Positions 7,326 to 13,878 of a DNA stretch of 13,878 nucleotides are shown here, in pieces. The position numbers and the translations under genes are program-made. This DNA comes from Burkholderiales bacterium (GTDB lineage Bacteria > Pseudomonadota > Gammaproteobacteria > Burkholderiales > Burkholderiaceae_C), in contig CANFYD010000040.1 in assembly GCA_947450745.1 (NCBI GenBank), forward strand, positions 1 through 13,878. Reading direction: 5' to 3'. Within the stretch, counting starts at the first letter, position 1; each line of letters begins with the position of its first letter. The notes under the pieces are model-generated. The model was not told where the DNA came from. It was given only the letters and a program-made list of their open reading frames with translations, and ran no database searches.

Positions 7326-8710
7326 TGCTTGTTTTCCTTGTTTGAAACTTCTGTGCTTGAGCGCAGCACACCGCGGCTCATCCATTCGACGTACTCGTCC
7401 TCGACGCTGCCCTGCTCCTGCGACCACAGCACGCCCCACGGTTGGCGTGCCATGTCACCGGTGGCACCGCTCAGGTGTTGGGCTTGCGGGTCGCCCAACA
7501 GCGGCAGCAATTGCGCGCGGTAGGCGCTCAAGGCGTAGCTGCCGCCCAGCACCGCCGGGGCCAGGTCTTGCTCCAGCTCGCCGGCCTCGGCCCAGCGCGT
7601 CAGCAGCGCTTGCATCAGGCCCATCTCGGGCGGCAAGCTCATCACTTCGAGCCGGCCGGTCTGCGCGTCTTGCGCGCCGGGCAAGGCCTCGGGCATGGCC
7701 GGTTTGGGCCGGTCGCGCTCGAATTCGGCCTCGGTCTGGTCCAGCAACTCATGTTGAGCCACAAAGACCGGATGGATTGGCCGGGACAACGCACCCAGGC
7801 TCAGGTTCTCCAGGAAATCAACGCCCTGCAACCAGCGCCGCACATCGGTGGTGGTGATGCCGGTGGAGCCCAGCGTGACGCGTTGCCGGTCGGCCTGTTG
7901 CAGCGCGCGGTTGAACTGGCTGGCCATCGCCAACAGCCGCGCTTGCGCCAAGCCCAGCTCACGCGCCAGCCGCTCCAGCCGCGCATTGCCCTCTTCCTGC
8001 GCTTGCACCATGATGGCCGACAGCGCATCGCTGGCTTTTTCAACCAAGCTCAGAGCGCGCCCGAAACGTTGGCGCGCCCGGCGCAGATGGAACTCGCTGC
8101 CGCTGGCAATCGCGTCGGCAAATTCGTCGTACAGCCGGGACAGTTGCGCTTGCAGATGCTGCAACTGCGCCGGGTCCAGCGTGCCGAGCTGATGGGCACC
8201 GGCCACATTGGCCAGCAGCGCGCCCAGGTCCGCGTCTTGCGCCGGGTTGGCGAGCAGCGGGGCCAGCAGACCCAGCAGTTGCTGCGCCAGCGGCGTCACG
8301 CCGTAGTGCTGATTGGAAGCATCCCAGAGCAGCAAGCCGGCCTCGCGCAAGCGCTTCAGCACCAGCTCCAGCGCCTCGTCGCGCAGCAGGTGGAAATGCC
8401 GGTTCAGCTCGTCCCGGCTGATGCGTGACGCCGGCAGCGCCAGCAGCTCCATGAAGACCCAGATGCGCAGCCGCACCAAGGCCGCCGGCCCGTGGCAGAG
8501 CGCCCGCAGCGCGGTCAGCAGCGGCTCGTTGCGCTCCAGCTGCCACCACAGCAAGGCCTCGGTCGGCGCAGCCCCTTCGCGAAAATAGTCTTCAAAGCGC
8601 AGCTCGGGGTCGCTATCCAACTGGCTATGGCTATGGCTATGGCTATGGATAGGGACGGGGTTCGGGGTAAGGGTGTTGGCATGCGCTGCACTTGCCTCTG
8701 GTTCGATCAT
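7322..8710 (-). CDS. MksF/kleisin-like subunit of the SMC complex
   Basis: This 462-residue protein is first in the SMC cassette. After a disordered, Pro- and His-Ser-rich N-terminus (1-35) comes a winged-helix-like domain: LRIWVFMELLALP...ISRDELNRHFHLLRDEALELVLKRLREAGLLLWD (about 81-130). Long amphipathic helices (about 175-300) resemble the helical bundle of MukF/MksF, and the C-terminal end is probably a small winged helix that contacts the ATPase head (about 355-450). It does not look like the DUF3375 JetA proteins of some Wadjet systems, so it may be a separate branch. The start at 8710 was chosen because the frame upstream (to 9028) runs antisense through the CorC-like gene. It overlaps the next gene by 4 bases. 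Kleisin identity is inferred from gene order and helix pattern, not from a diagnostic motif. Confidence 0.68.
   Translation of the reverse strand: MIEPEASAAHANTLTPNPVPIHSHSHSHSQLDSDPELRFEDYFREGAAPTEALLWWQLERNEPLLTALRALCHGPAALVRLRIWVFMELLALPASRISRDELNRHFHLLRDEALELVLKRLREAGLLLWDASNQHYGVTPLAQQLLGLLAPLLANPAQDADLGALLANVAGAHQLGTLDPAQLQHLQAQLSRLYDEFADAIASGSEFHLRRARQRFGRALSLVEKASDALSAIMVQAQEEGNARLERLARELGLAQARLLAMASQFNRALQQADRQRVTLGSTGITTTDVRRWLQGVDFLENLSLGALSRPIHPVFVAQHELLDQTEAEFERDRPKPAMPEALPGAQDAQTGRLEVMSLPPEMGLMQALLTRWAEAGELEQDLAPAVLGGSYALSAYRAQLLPLLGDPQAQHLSGATGDMARQPWGVLWSQEQGSVEDEYVEWMSRGVLRSSTEVSNKENKQ
7334..7339 (-). promoter_or_regulatory. Ribosome binding site of the MksE-like gene
   Basis: On the minus strand AAGGAA lies 8 bases before the ATG at 7325, inside the end of the kleisin-like gene. 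It decides the start of the MksE-like protein and fits coupled translation through the ATGA overlap. Confidence 0.75.
8623..8646 (-). repeat. Hexanucleotide microsatellite inside kleisin-like gene
   Basis: Four exact tandem copies of GGCTAT (plus strand) encode four His-Ser dipeptides at residues 22-29 of the kleisin-like protein. Because the unit is six bases, copy-number change would lengthen or shorten the N-terminal tail without a frameshift. Confidence 0.9.
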
Positions 8711-8813
8711 GGGCCGGATTATCCCTGGCCCCGCAGGCCGGCCAGCGGCCCCAAAAGCCTCAGCCGATAGACTACGGCGCTGTCCCACTCTCCCGGCGCC
8801 TTGTTCGCCCCCT
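8711..8813. other. Divergent promoter region, SMC cassette / CorC-like gene
   Basis: These 103 bases separate the starts of the SMC cassette (minus) and the CorC-like gene (plus), so they should hold both promoters. A GATAAT hexamer reading on the minus strand (8718-8723) resembles a -10 element, but it sits only seven bases from the ATG and has no matching -35. No clear Shine-Dalgarno sequence precedes the CorC-like start. I see no operator-like palindrome. Confidence 0.35.
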
Positions 8814-10133
8814 ATGGAAATTGCCCTACTTTTCGCTCTCATCCTGCTCAACGGCGCCTTCGCCATGTCAGAAATCGCGCTGGTCACGGCGCGCAAGGCA
8901 AGGCTCCAAAAGCTGGTGGATGAGGGCGACAGTTCTGCCATTGCAGCGGTCAAGCTGGGCGCGGACCCGACCCGTTTTCTCTCCACCATACAGATCGGCA
9001 TCACCTCGATCGGCGTGCTCAACGGCATCGTCGGCGAGGCCGCACTGGCCCCGCCGTTGGCGCTGTGGCTGATGAGCTTGGGGCTGCCGGCGCCCTACGC
9101 GGGCTATGCCGGCACCGGTCTGGTCGTCGTGTTGATCACTTATTTTTCCATCGTGCTGGGCGAGTTGGTGCCAAAGCGCCTGGGCCAAGCCAACCCTGAG
9201 GCGGTAGCCCGCTTGGTCGCCAAGCCGATCAACATGCTGGCCATCGCCACCCAGCCCTTCGTGCGCCTGCTGTCGGGCTCGACCAAGGCGCTGCTGCGCC
9301 TGCTCGGCGTGCAGGACAAGACCGGCTCCAGCGTGACCGAAGAAGAGATTCACGCGGTGCTGGCGGAAGGCACCAGCGCCGGAGTGATCGAATCGCACGA
9401 ACACACGATGGTGCGCAACGTCTTTTTGCTGGATGACCGCCAGATCGGCTCGCTGATGGTGCCGCGCAGCGATGTGGTGGTGCTGGACATCCGATTGAGC
9501 TTTGAGGACAACCTGAAGCGCATCGACGCGTCGGACCACGCACGCTTTCCGGTCGTGGACGGCAGCATGGACACCATCCTGGGCATCGTCAACGCCAGGC
9601 AATTGCTGTCACGGGTGGCGCATGGCGGCGTGCCCGACCTGCAACATCAGATGCAAGCGCCGCTCTACGTGCCGGAGACGCTGACCGGCATGGAGTTGCT
9701 GGAAAACTTCCGCAGTTCCGACGTGCACATGGCCTGCGTGATCGATGAATACGGTGAGGTCCAGGGCATCGTCACGCTGAAGGATTTGATCGAAGCGATC
9801 ACCGGCGAGTTCCAGTCGCGCAACCCGGAAACGTCCTGGGCGGTACAGCGGGCCGACGGCTCTTGGCTGCTGGATGGCCACATCCCGGTGCCGGAGCTGA
9901 AGGACAGACTGGCCCTGAGCAGCGTGCCGGAAGAAGAGCGCGGGCGCTACCACACGCTCAGCGGCATGATGATGTTGCTGACCGGCCGCCTGCCCAAGAT
10001 CGCCGACACCATTCAGTGGCAAGACTGGAACTTCGAGATCGTCGACATGGACGGCAAAACCATCGACAAGGTGCTGGCCAGCCAGATTCTGAACGGCACC
10101 GTCAAGACCGACCCGGACATGGCGGGAGGTTGA
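8814..10133 (+). CDS. CNNM/CorC-HlyC family membrane protein with CBS pair
   Basis: The 439-residue protein has the three-part structure of the family often annotated as hemolysin or CorC-like. A DUF21/CNNM transmembrane domain (about 1-170) includes LLNGAFAMSEIALV near the start and GELVPKRLG at 116-124. Two CBS repeats follow: MVPRSDVVVLDI...FPVVDGSMDTILGIV (about 215-265) and MACVIDEYGEVQGIVTLKDLIEAI (about 280-332). A C-terminal CorC/HlyC domain (about 340-430) has DGHIPVPELKDRL and ends GKTIDKVL. Proteins of this group are linked to Mg2+ or Co2+ homeostasis, or to Na+-coupled Mg2+ export. The true substrate here is unknown, and the hemolysin label is historical. The start at 8814 gives the standard N-terminus; an ATG at 8673 would overlap the divergent gene. 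It appears monocistronic, with a BIME-like repeat after it. Confidence 0.9.
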   Translation: MEIALLFALILLNGAFAMSEIALVTARKARLQKLVDEGDSSAIAAVKLGADPTRFLSTIQIGITSIGVLNGIVGEAALAPPLALWLMSLGLPAPYAGYAGTGLVVVLITYFSIVLGELVPKRLGQANPEAVARLVAKPINMLAIATQPFVRLLSGSTKALLRLLGVQDKTGSSVTEEEIHAVLAEGTSAGVIESHEHTMVRNVFLLDDRQIGSLMVPRSDVVVLDIRLSFEDNLKRIDASDHARFPVVDGSMDTILGIVNARQLLSRVAHGGVPDLQHQMQAPLYVPETLTGMELLENFRSSDVHMACVIDEYGEVQGIVTLKDLIEAITGEFQSRNPETSWAVQRADGSWLLDGHIPVPELKDRLALSSVPEEERGRYHTLSGMMMLLTGRLPKIADTIQWQDWNFEIVDMDGKTIDKVLASQILNGTVKTDPDMAGG

Positions 10134-10467
10134 GCGGGCATGACAAGTTGTAGGGCGGGTCGCGACCCGCGTGGTGGCGGTGAAGGGTGGCCATTGGCGC
10201 AGCCCGGCCGGATTTGGGGAAGTCGGTGGCCAGCGGAGAAAGCCCGCAGGTCGCGACCCGCCCTACGGGGCTGATCTCGGCTGAATCTGTTGTGTTTCTC
10301 AAGCGCTTAAGCCGCTCTTAAAAAAGGCCTTCGCCGCAGGGTGACGAGCCAAACCACAGCAGGGTCAACAATAGCTCCCCGCTATGGGGCAGCGACCTCG
10401 TCTCAAACTTCGGTGCAAGTGTCGAAATCCATCCTGGCCTGTCCATAGCCACAATTTCTGGAACTCA
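10134..10467. other. 334-base gene-free stretch with REP pair
   Basis: Between the CorC-like and BCCT genes this stretch contains the inverted REP pair at 10150-10266. After it comes a moderately AT-rich segment (about 10280-10330, including a run of six A) that is the likeliest place for the transporter promoter, although no consensus pair is clear. A GC hairpin at 10374-10393 spans the alternative ATG at 10384. No coding gene was recognised, unless the transporter starts at 10384. Confidence 0.6.
10150..10266. repeat. BIME-like pair of inverted GTAG-type REP elements
   Basis: An 18-base segment, GTAGGGCGGGTCGCGACC (10150-10167), recurs as its exact reverse complement at 10249-10266. Each copy starts, in its own orientation, with the GTAG tetranucleotide typical of REP sequences, followed by a palindrome: the perfect GCGGGTCGCGACCCGC at 10155-10170, and an imperfect version with one mismatch in the right copy. 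Two REPs in opposite orientation about 80 bases apart are the layout of a BIME. Such elements are moved by RAYT (TnpA-REP) transposases and lie between genes. No RAYT gene is in the window. The hairpins could also slow or stop transcription from the CorC-like gene. Confidence 0.8.
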
Positions 10468-12021
10468 ATGCAACTTATTCTCTCGGCTGGCGCGATTTTG
10501 GCCATTGTCTTGTGGGGGCTGATCGCACCCGCCGCCCTGCTCAGCGTGTTTGGGCAGGCGCTGACCTACATCACGCACGACTTCGGCTGGCTCTATCTGT
10601 GGGTCGTGCTGGGGCTGGTGATCATGGCCGGCTACCTGGCCTTCAGCCGCTACGGCAACCTGAAACTGGGCGCTGAGGACGACGAGCCGGAGTTCTCGGT
10701 GGCGGCCTGGTTCGCGATGCTGTTTGCGGCGGGCATGGGCATTGGCCTGGTGTTTTGGGGCGTGGCCGAGCCGATCTCCCATTACGGCGCACCGCCGCCC
10801 GGCATCCTGGCCAACACCCCGGAAGCGGCCAACGCTGCCATGCGCTACAGCTTCTTCCACTGGGGCCTCCACCCTTGGGCGGTTTACAGCATCGTGGCCT
10901 TGGCGATCGCGTTCTTCCAATTTCGGCGCGGCGGTGCGGCCTTGGTCAGCACCTCGATTGAAGCGCTGCCCTGGCGCTTTGCCAAAAAATCCGCCTTGCT
11001 GGTCAATGTGTTGGCCGTCATTGCCACCGCTTTTGGCGTCGCAGCGTCGCTGGGCATTGGGGCCTTGCAGATCAACAGCGGCCTGAGCGTCTTGTTCGGT
11101 CTGCCGGTCAACGACACCTCACAAGTGGCCATCATCGCGGTCACCACGGCACTGTTCATCACCTCGGCCGTGACCGGCGTCACGCGCGGCATCAAATGGC
11201 TGTCCACCATCAACTTGCTGTTGGCCGCAGCCCTTGCCCTGGCCGTCTTTGTGATCGGCCCCACGGTGGCCATCATCGACACCTTCACCAACACGCTGGG
11301 CAGCTACCTGAGTGAATTCGTGCGCATGAGCTTGCGCATGACGCCGTTCCGGGAAGATGCCTGGGTGGGCGGCTGGACGATTTTCTACTGGGCCTGGTGG
11401 GTGTCCTGGTCGCCTTTTGTCGGCCTGTTCATTGCGCGCGTTTCGCGTGGCCGCACCATCCGCGAGTTCATTGTCGGCACCGTGCTGGCACCGACGCTGG
11501 CCGCGTTCCTGTGGTTCTCGATCTTTGGCGGCACCGCGCTGCACCTTGAAATCTGGCAGGGCGTGCCGCTGGCCGAGGCGGTCAAGGCGGACGTTTCGAC
11601 CGCCCTGTTCACGATGTTCAACGCCCTGCCGTTCGGCCTGCTGATGTCGGGCGTAGCCACTGTGCTGGTGATGGTGTTCTTTGTGACCTCGGGGGATTCG
11701 GCCACCTTGGTGTTGGGCATCATGAGCACCGGCGGCAACCCCAACCCGCCGAACCGGGTCAAGGTCATCTGGGGCTTGCTGGTGGCGGGCATCGCCATCA
11801 GTTTGCTGTTGGCGGGCGGCTTGAAGGCGGTGCAGACGGCGACCATCGTGTTCGCCCTGCCGTTCACCCTCGTCATCCTGTTGATGGCACTGTCGCTGTG
11901 GCGAGCGGTGCGCGAGGACTGGTTGCTCGAACAGCAGCAAGAAAAGCGCTTGCGCCGCAAGCTGCGCGAGCTGTCGGCAACGCCCGCAGCCCCGACGGCA
12001 ACAACGGCGACGGCACCTTGA
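10468..12021 (+). CDS. BCCT-family betaine/choline-type transporter
   Basis: This protein of 517 residues (545 if it starts at 10384) has about 12 membrane helices. BCCT hallmarks are the Gly-rich helix GMGIGLVFWGVAEP (89-102), the FHWGLHPWAVY segment (130-140; Trp 132, Trp 137 and Tyr 140 correspond to BetP aromatic-box residues), and GWTIFYWAWWVSWSPFVG (302-319). The last contains the second aromatic cluster, with Trp 311 equivalent to BetP Trp 374. It should import a quaternary ammonium compound such as glycine betaine or choline; the exact substrate cannot be read from sequence. The C-terminal tail (about 478-505) is charged and Arg/Lys-rich, reminiscent of the BetP osmosensing tail but shorter. 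I chose the ATG at 10468, with GGAA just upstream, because 10384 has no binding site and lies in a hairpin. The MarC-like gene follows after 1 base. Confidence 0.92.
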   Translation: MQLILSAGAILAIVLWGLIAPAALLSVFGQALTYITHDFGWLYLWVVLGLVIMAGYLAFSRYGNLKLGAEDDEPEFSVAAWFAMLFAAGMGIGLVFWGVAEPISHYGAPPPGILANTPEAANAAMRYSFFHWGLHPWAVYSIVALAIAFFQFRRGGAALVSTSIEALPWRFAKKSALLVNVLAVIATAFGVAASLGIGALQINSGLSVLFGLPVNDTSQVAIIAVTTALFITSAVTGVTRGIKWLSTINLLLAAALALAVFVIGPTVAIIDTFTNTLGSYLSEFVRMSLRMTPFREDAWVGGWTIFYWAWWVSWSPFVGLFIARVSRGRTIREFIVGTVLAPTLAAFLWFSIFGGTALHLEIWQGVPLAEAVKADVSTALFTMFNALPFGLLMSGVATVLVMVFFVTSGDSATLVLGIMSTGGNPNPPNRVKVIWGLLVAGIAISLLLAGGLKAVQTATIVFALPFTLVILLMALSLWRAVREDWLLEQQQEKRLRRKLRELSATPAAPTATTATAP

Positions 12022-12022
12022 G

Positions 12023-12712
12023 ATGGCGGCCGAACTGTTGCTGGTGTTCTTCAAGAGCTTTTTGTTCGTTTTTGCGGCCCTCTTGCCCATCCTCAATCCG
12101 GCCGCCACCGCGCCGATCTTTCTCAGCCTGACCGACGGTGCCTCGGTGTCGACGCGCACGCTGCTGGCGCGGCGCATCTCGGTCAATATGTTTGCGTTGA
12201 TGACAGGCTCGATGCTGGTCGGCTCCTACGTGCTGGAGTTTTTCGGCATCTCGCTGCCCATCGTCCGCGTGGGCGGCGGGCTGATCGTGGCGTCGAATGC
12301 CTGGCGCTTGCTCAATGCCAGCCACGCCACCGATGACCGCCGCTCGCAACTGGCGGAGTCGTACTCGCATGAACACTCGCTAAGGCAATCCTTTTACCCG
12401 CTGACCTTCCCTTTGAGTTGCGGGCCGGGCTCGATTGCGGCGGCCATCACGGTCGGCGTGTCGCTGAACGACCAGCGCCTGACGCTCTCACTGGCGCGCA
12501 TGGGCGGCGGCGTGCTGGCACTGCTGGCCATCGCCGCCGTGCTGTATGTGGCATTCCGTTATGCGCAAAGCCTGCTCAAACCGCTGGGAGAAGCGGGCAT
12601 CATTATTTTCATGCGCCTGTCTGCCTTTATCCTGCTGTGCCTCGGCGTGCAAATCGTCTGGGACGGCGTCAGCGAACTGCTGCGCAATCTGCTGCTGCCG
12701 GTCGGTGCGTGA
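12023..12712 (+). CDS. MarC-family integral membrane protein
   Basis: The 229-residue product has six predicted membrane helices and the two repeated-type MarC motifs. The first is LLPILNPAATAPIFLSL in the first helix region (about 20-36). The second is FPLSCGPGSIAAAITVG after the central loop (about 132-148). A hydrophilic loop (about 96-128) separates the two halves. MarC proteins were once tied to multiple antibiotic resistance but that role was not upheld; related archaeal members have been proposed as amino-acid transporters, so the function is unknown. The ATG lies one base after the stop of the BCCT gene with no separate ribosome binding site, which suggests translation by coupling and shared transcription. 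Confidence 0.9.
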   Translation: MAAELLLVFFKSFLFVFAALLPILNPAATAPIFLSLTDGASVSTRTLLARRISVNMFALMTGSMLVGSYVLEFFGISLPIVRVGGGLIVASNAWRLLNASHATDDRRSQLAESYSHEHSLRQSFYPLTFPLSCGPGSIAAAITVGVSLNDQRLTLSLARMGGGVLALLAIAAVLYVAFRYAQSLLKPLGEAGIIIFMRLSAFILLCLGVQIVWDGVSELLRNLLLPVGA

Positions 12713-12770
12713 AATCGCACGGGCATGACAGCACCGCTCTGATCGCTCTCATTCAACCGGGCTTGCCCGC

Positions 12771-12782
12771 AGTATCGATACT
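12771..12782. promoter_or_regulatory. 12-base perfect palindrome before DUF2237 gene
   Basis: AGTATCGATACT is a perfect palindrome ending five bases before the ATG at 12788. It occupies the place where a ribosome binding site would be expected, and none is visible. It could be an operator or part of a promoter. A short hairpin-forming CGGGCTTGCCCG (12758-12769) lies directly before it. Function is not established. Confidence 0.35.
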
Positions 12783-12787
12783 CATTT

Positions 12788-13147
12788 ATGACGGACCTGA
12801 ATGTTCTAGGCAGCGCCTTGGTGGCCTGCTCTTTTGACCCACTGACCGGCTTCTTCCGCGATGGCTGCTGCAACACCGACGACCAAGACGAGGGCACTCA
12901 TGTGGTCTGCGCACGCGTGACAGCAGAATTTTTAGCCTATTCGCTGAGCTTGGGGAATGACTTGATCACGCCGCGCCCGGCGCACCGTTTTGCCGGGCTC
13001 AAGCCGGGTGACCGCTGGTGCCTGTGTGCCGTGCGTTGGCGTCAAGCATTGAAAGCCGGCAAGGCACCGCCGGTGCACTTGGAAGCCACCCACGCCAAGG
13101 CCTTGGAGATCGTCACCCTGGCGCAGCTGCAGCAACACGCGCTGTAG
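12788..13147 (+). CDS. DUF2237 family protein
   Basis: The 119-residue soluble protein matches DUF2237 along its whole length. It has NVLGSALVACSFDPLTGFFRDGCC (5-28), HVVCARVTAEFL (38-49), GNDLITPRPAHRFAGLKPGDRWCLCAVRW (56-84), and APPVHLEATHAKALEIV (93-109). Six cysteines (14, 27, 28, 41, 78 and 80) are in family-typical positions and could bind metal or form disulfides. There is no signal peptide. The biochemical function of the family is unknown to me. The gene is 75 bases after the MarC-like gene on the same strand and may be read with it, but it has its own upstream palindrome. Length and start agree with the family. Confidence 0.88.
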   Translation: MTDLNVLGSALVACSFDPLTGFFRDGCCNTDDQDEGTHVVCARVTAEFLAYSLSLGNDLITPRPAHRFAGLKPGDRWCLCAVRWRQALKAGKAPPVHLEATHAKALEIVTLAQLQQHAL

Positions 13148-13190
13148 TCGCATCGCCACGCATCGCCACGCCTCACCACACAGCTCAGGC
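13148..13190. repeat. Short tandem repeat between convergent genes
   Basis: Two exact copies of CATCGCCACG (13151-13170), plus a degenerate third (CCTCACCACA), follow the DUF2237 stop. The gap is only 43 bases between convergent genes. I see no T-tailed hairpin terminator. Confidence 0.5.
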
Positions 13191-13878
13191 TCACTTCACT
13201 GCCGGCAAGCCGGCCGCCGCCACCAGCGCCCTGATCTCCAGCAGCTTGGCGTTCAAGCGGCGCTGGTTGACCGGGCCGCTGCGCAACAACATTTTTTGCC
13301 CGGACGAAAGCGCCTCCAGCGCCGGGTCGGTGAACTCATAGCGCACCCAGGGTCGCAGCGACGGCACCGAGCCCTTCACCTCGACCAAGCTGACCTGCGT
13401 CGGACCGCGCTGCACCGGCGTGGCCAGCAAGTGGTCGAGCACGACCACCAAACGGTCGTTGAAATAGCGCCCCGGGAAGCCCAGCTCCTCGTAAGCCTGC
13501 TGGAACAGCGGGTAGAGCCGCACATACAGCGCCACCGCTTGGGCCGAATCGACCGACTCGACCAGCAGCACAAACGGGGTGTAGCGCTGGCCGTTGTCCG
13601 GACTGATCACCTCCGGCCCGCCGATACCGTCGATCAGGGTCACAAAACGCTTCGGCGTCGGGTTGACCGGCCACATCGTCTGCGGCGCATACGAGCGCGC
13701 CATGTTGTCCACCGTTGCCACCACCCGCCGCACAAAATGGTCAAGGTGCAGGAAAGTCAGGATGTTTTTTTGCCCCAGCAGGTCGGTCAATTGCTGGCCC
13801 ACGACGGTGTCGGCATCGACCAGTGCCGGCAACGCCTGAACAGCGGCACTGGCCGGCAGCACCGGCGCAAGGACAGGA
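13191..13878 (-). CDS. DUF3014 family protein, N-terminus cut by window edge
   Basis: The visible 229 codons are the C-terminal part of a DUF3014 protein, read leftward from the right edge. Recognisable segments are LPALVDADTVVGQQLTDLLG, then the block FLHLDHFVRRVVATVDNMAR, then WPVNPTPKRFVTL. After these come the strongly conserved YVRLYPLFQQAYEELGFPGRYFNDRLVVVLDHLLATP and the closing YEFTDPALEALSSGQKMLLRSGPVNQRRLNAKLLEIRA. Full-length family members usually have an N-terminal membrane anchor and a Pro-rich spacer, so this is probably an anchored periplasmic protein, but that part is outside the window. The frame is open to the edge; the GTG at 13862 is likely an internal Val codon. Function is unknown. 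It converges with the DUF2237 gene. Confidence 0.85.
   Translation of the reverse strand, partial: PVLAPVLPASAAVQALPALVDADTVVGQQLTDLLGQKNILTFLHLDHFVRRVVATVDNMARSYAPQTMWPVNPTPKRFVTLIDGIGGPEVISPDNGQRYTPFVLLVESVDSAQAVALYVRLYPLFQQAYEELGFPGRYFNDRLVVVLDHLLATPVQRGPTQVSLVEVKGSVPSLRPWVRYEFTDPALEALSSGQKMLLRSGPVNQRRLNAKLLEIRALVAAAGLPAVK

Noticed and set aside
8711..9028. N-terminal extension of the kleisin-like gene by 106 codons.
   Set aside because: It would run antisense through the conserved start of the CorC-like protein and has no family-like sequence.
11119..12186. Minus-strand open frame of 355 codons across the BCCT and MarC-like genes.
   Set aside because: It spans two recognised genes in antisense and has low-complexity Gln/Arg/His content without domain motifs.
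13151..13180. Ten-base tandem repeat as a possible small CRISPR or functional array.
   Set aside because: Only two exact copies and no spacers; most likely local slippage in a short intergenic gap.

Overview
The window is GC-rich, densely coded, and reads as chromosomal DNA of a betaproteobacterium, probably Burkholderiales. The reasons are the histidine-kinase box of the form SHDLRQPVHAL, the C-terminal part of a DUF3014 protein, the DUF2237 protein, and the strong G/C bias at third codon positions. This placement is inferred from protein style; no rRNA or other marker is present.

Layout, left to right. (1) 1-1147, minus: a membrane histidine kinase cut by the window edge. (2) 1330-2778, plus: a CLC-type chloride transporter with a lysine at the internal proton-glutamate position. 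(3) 2984-3608, minus: a Phd/YefM antitoxin followed by an overlapping ParE/RelE toxin, with a 9-bp-arm inverted repeat just upstream. (4) 3702-8710, minus: a three-gene cassette read as kleisin-like (462 aa), MksE/KITE-like (258 aa), then a compact SMC-type ATPase (947 aa). The genes are coupled by a 4-base overlap and a 3-base gap. It resembles MksBEF/Wadjet condensins, but no JetD/MksG nuclease gene lies beside it; the toxin-antitoxin pair occupies the downstream position. (5) 8814-10133, plus: a CNNM/CorC-family membrane protein, divergent from the SMC cassette. (6) 10134-10467: a gene-free stretch holding a pair of inverted GTAG-type REP elements (BIME-like). (7) 10468-12021 and 12023-12712, plus: a BCCT betaine/choline-type transporter and a MarC-family protein one base apart. 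(8) 12788-13147, plus: a DUF2237 protein. (9) 13191-13878, minus: a DUF3014 protein running off the right edge.

The most unusual block is the five-gene minus-strand run, SMC cassette then toxin-antitoxin (about 8710 down to 2984). An SMC complex of this type could act in chromosome organisation or in plasmid defence; the sequence cannot decide which. The flanking genes (CLC, CNNM/CorC, BCCT, MarC) are mostly membrane transport or ion-homeostasis proteins and look like ordinary core genome. No tRNA, rRNA, CRISPR array, insertion sequence or phage gene was seen.
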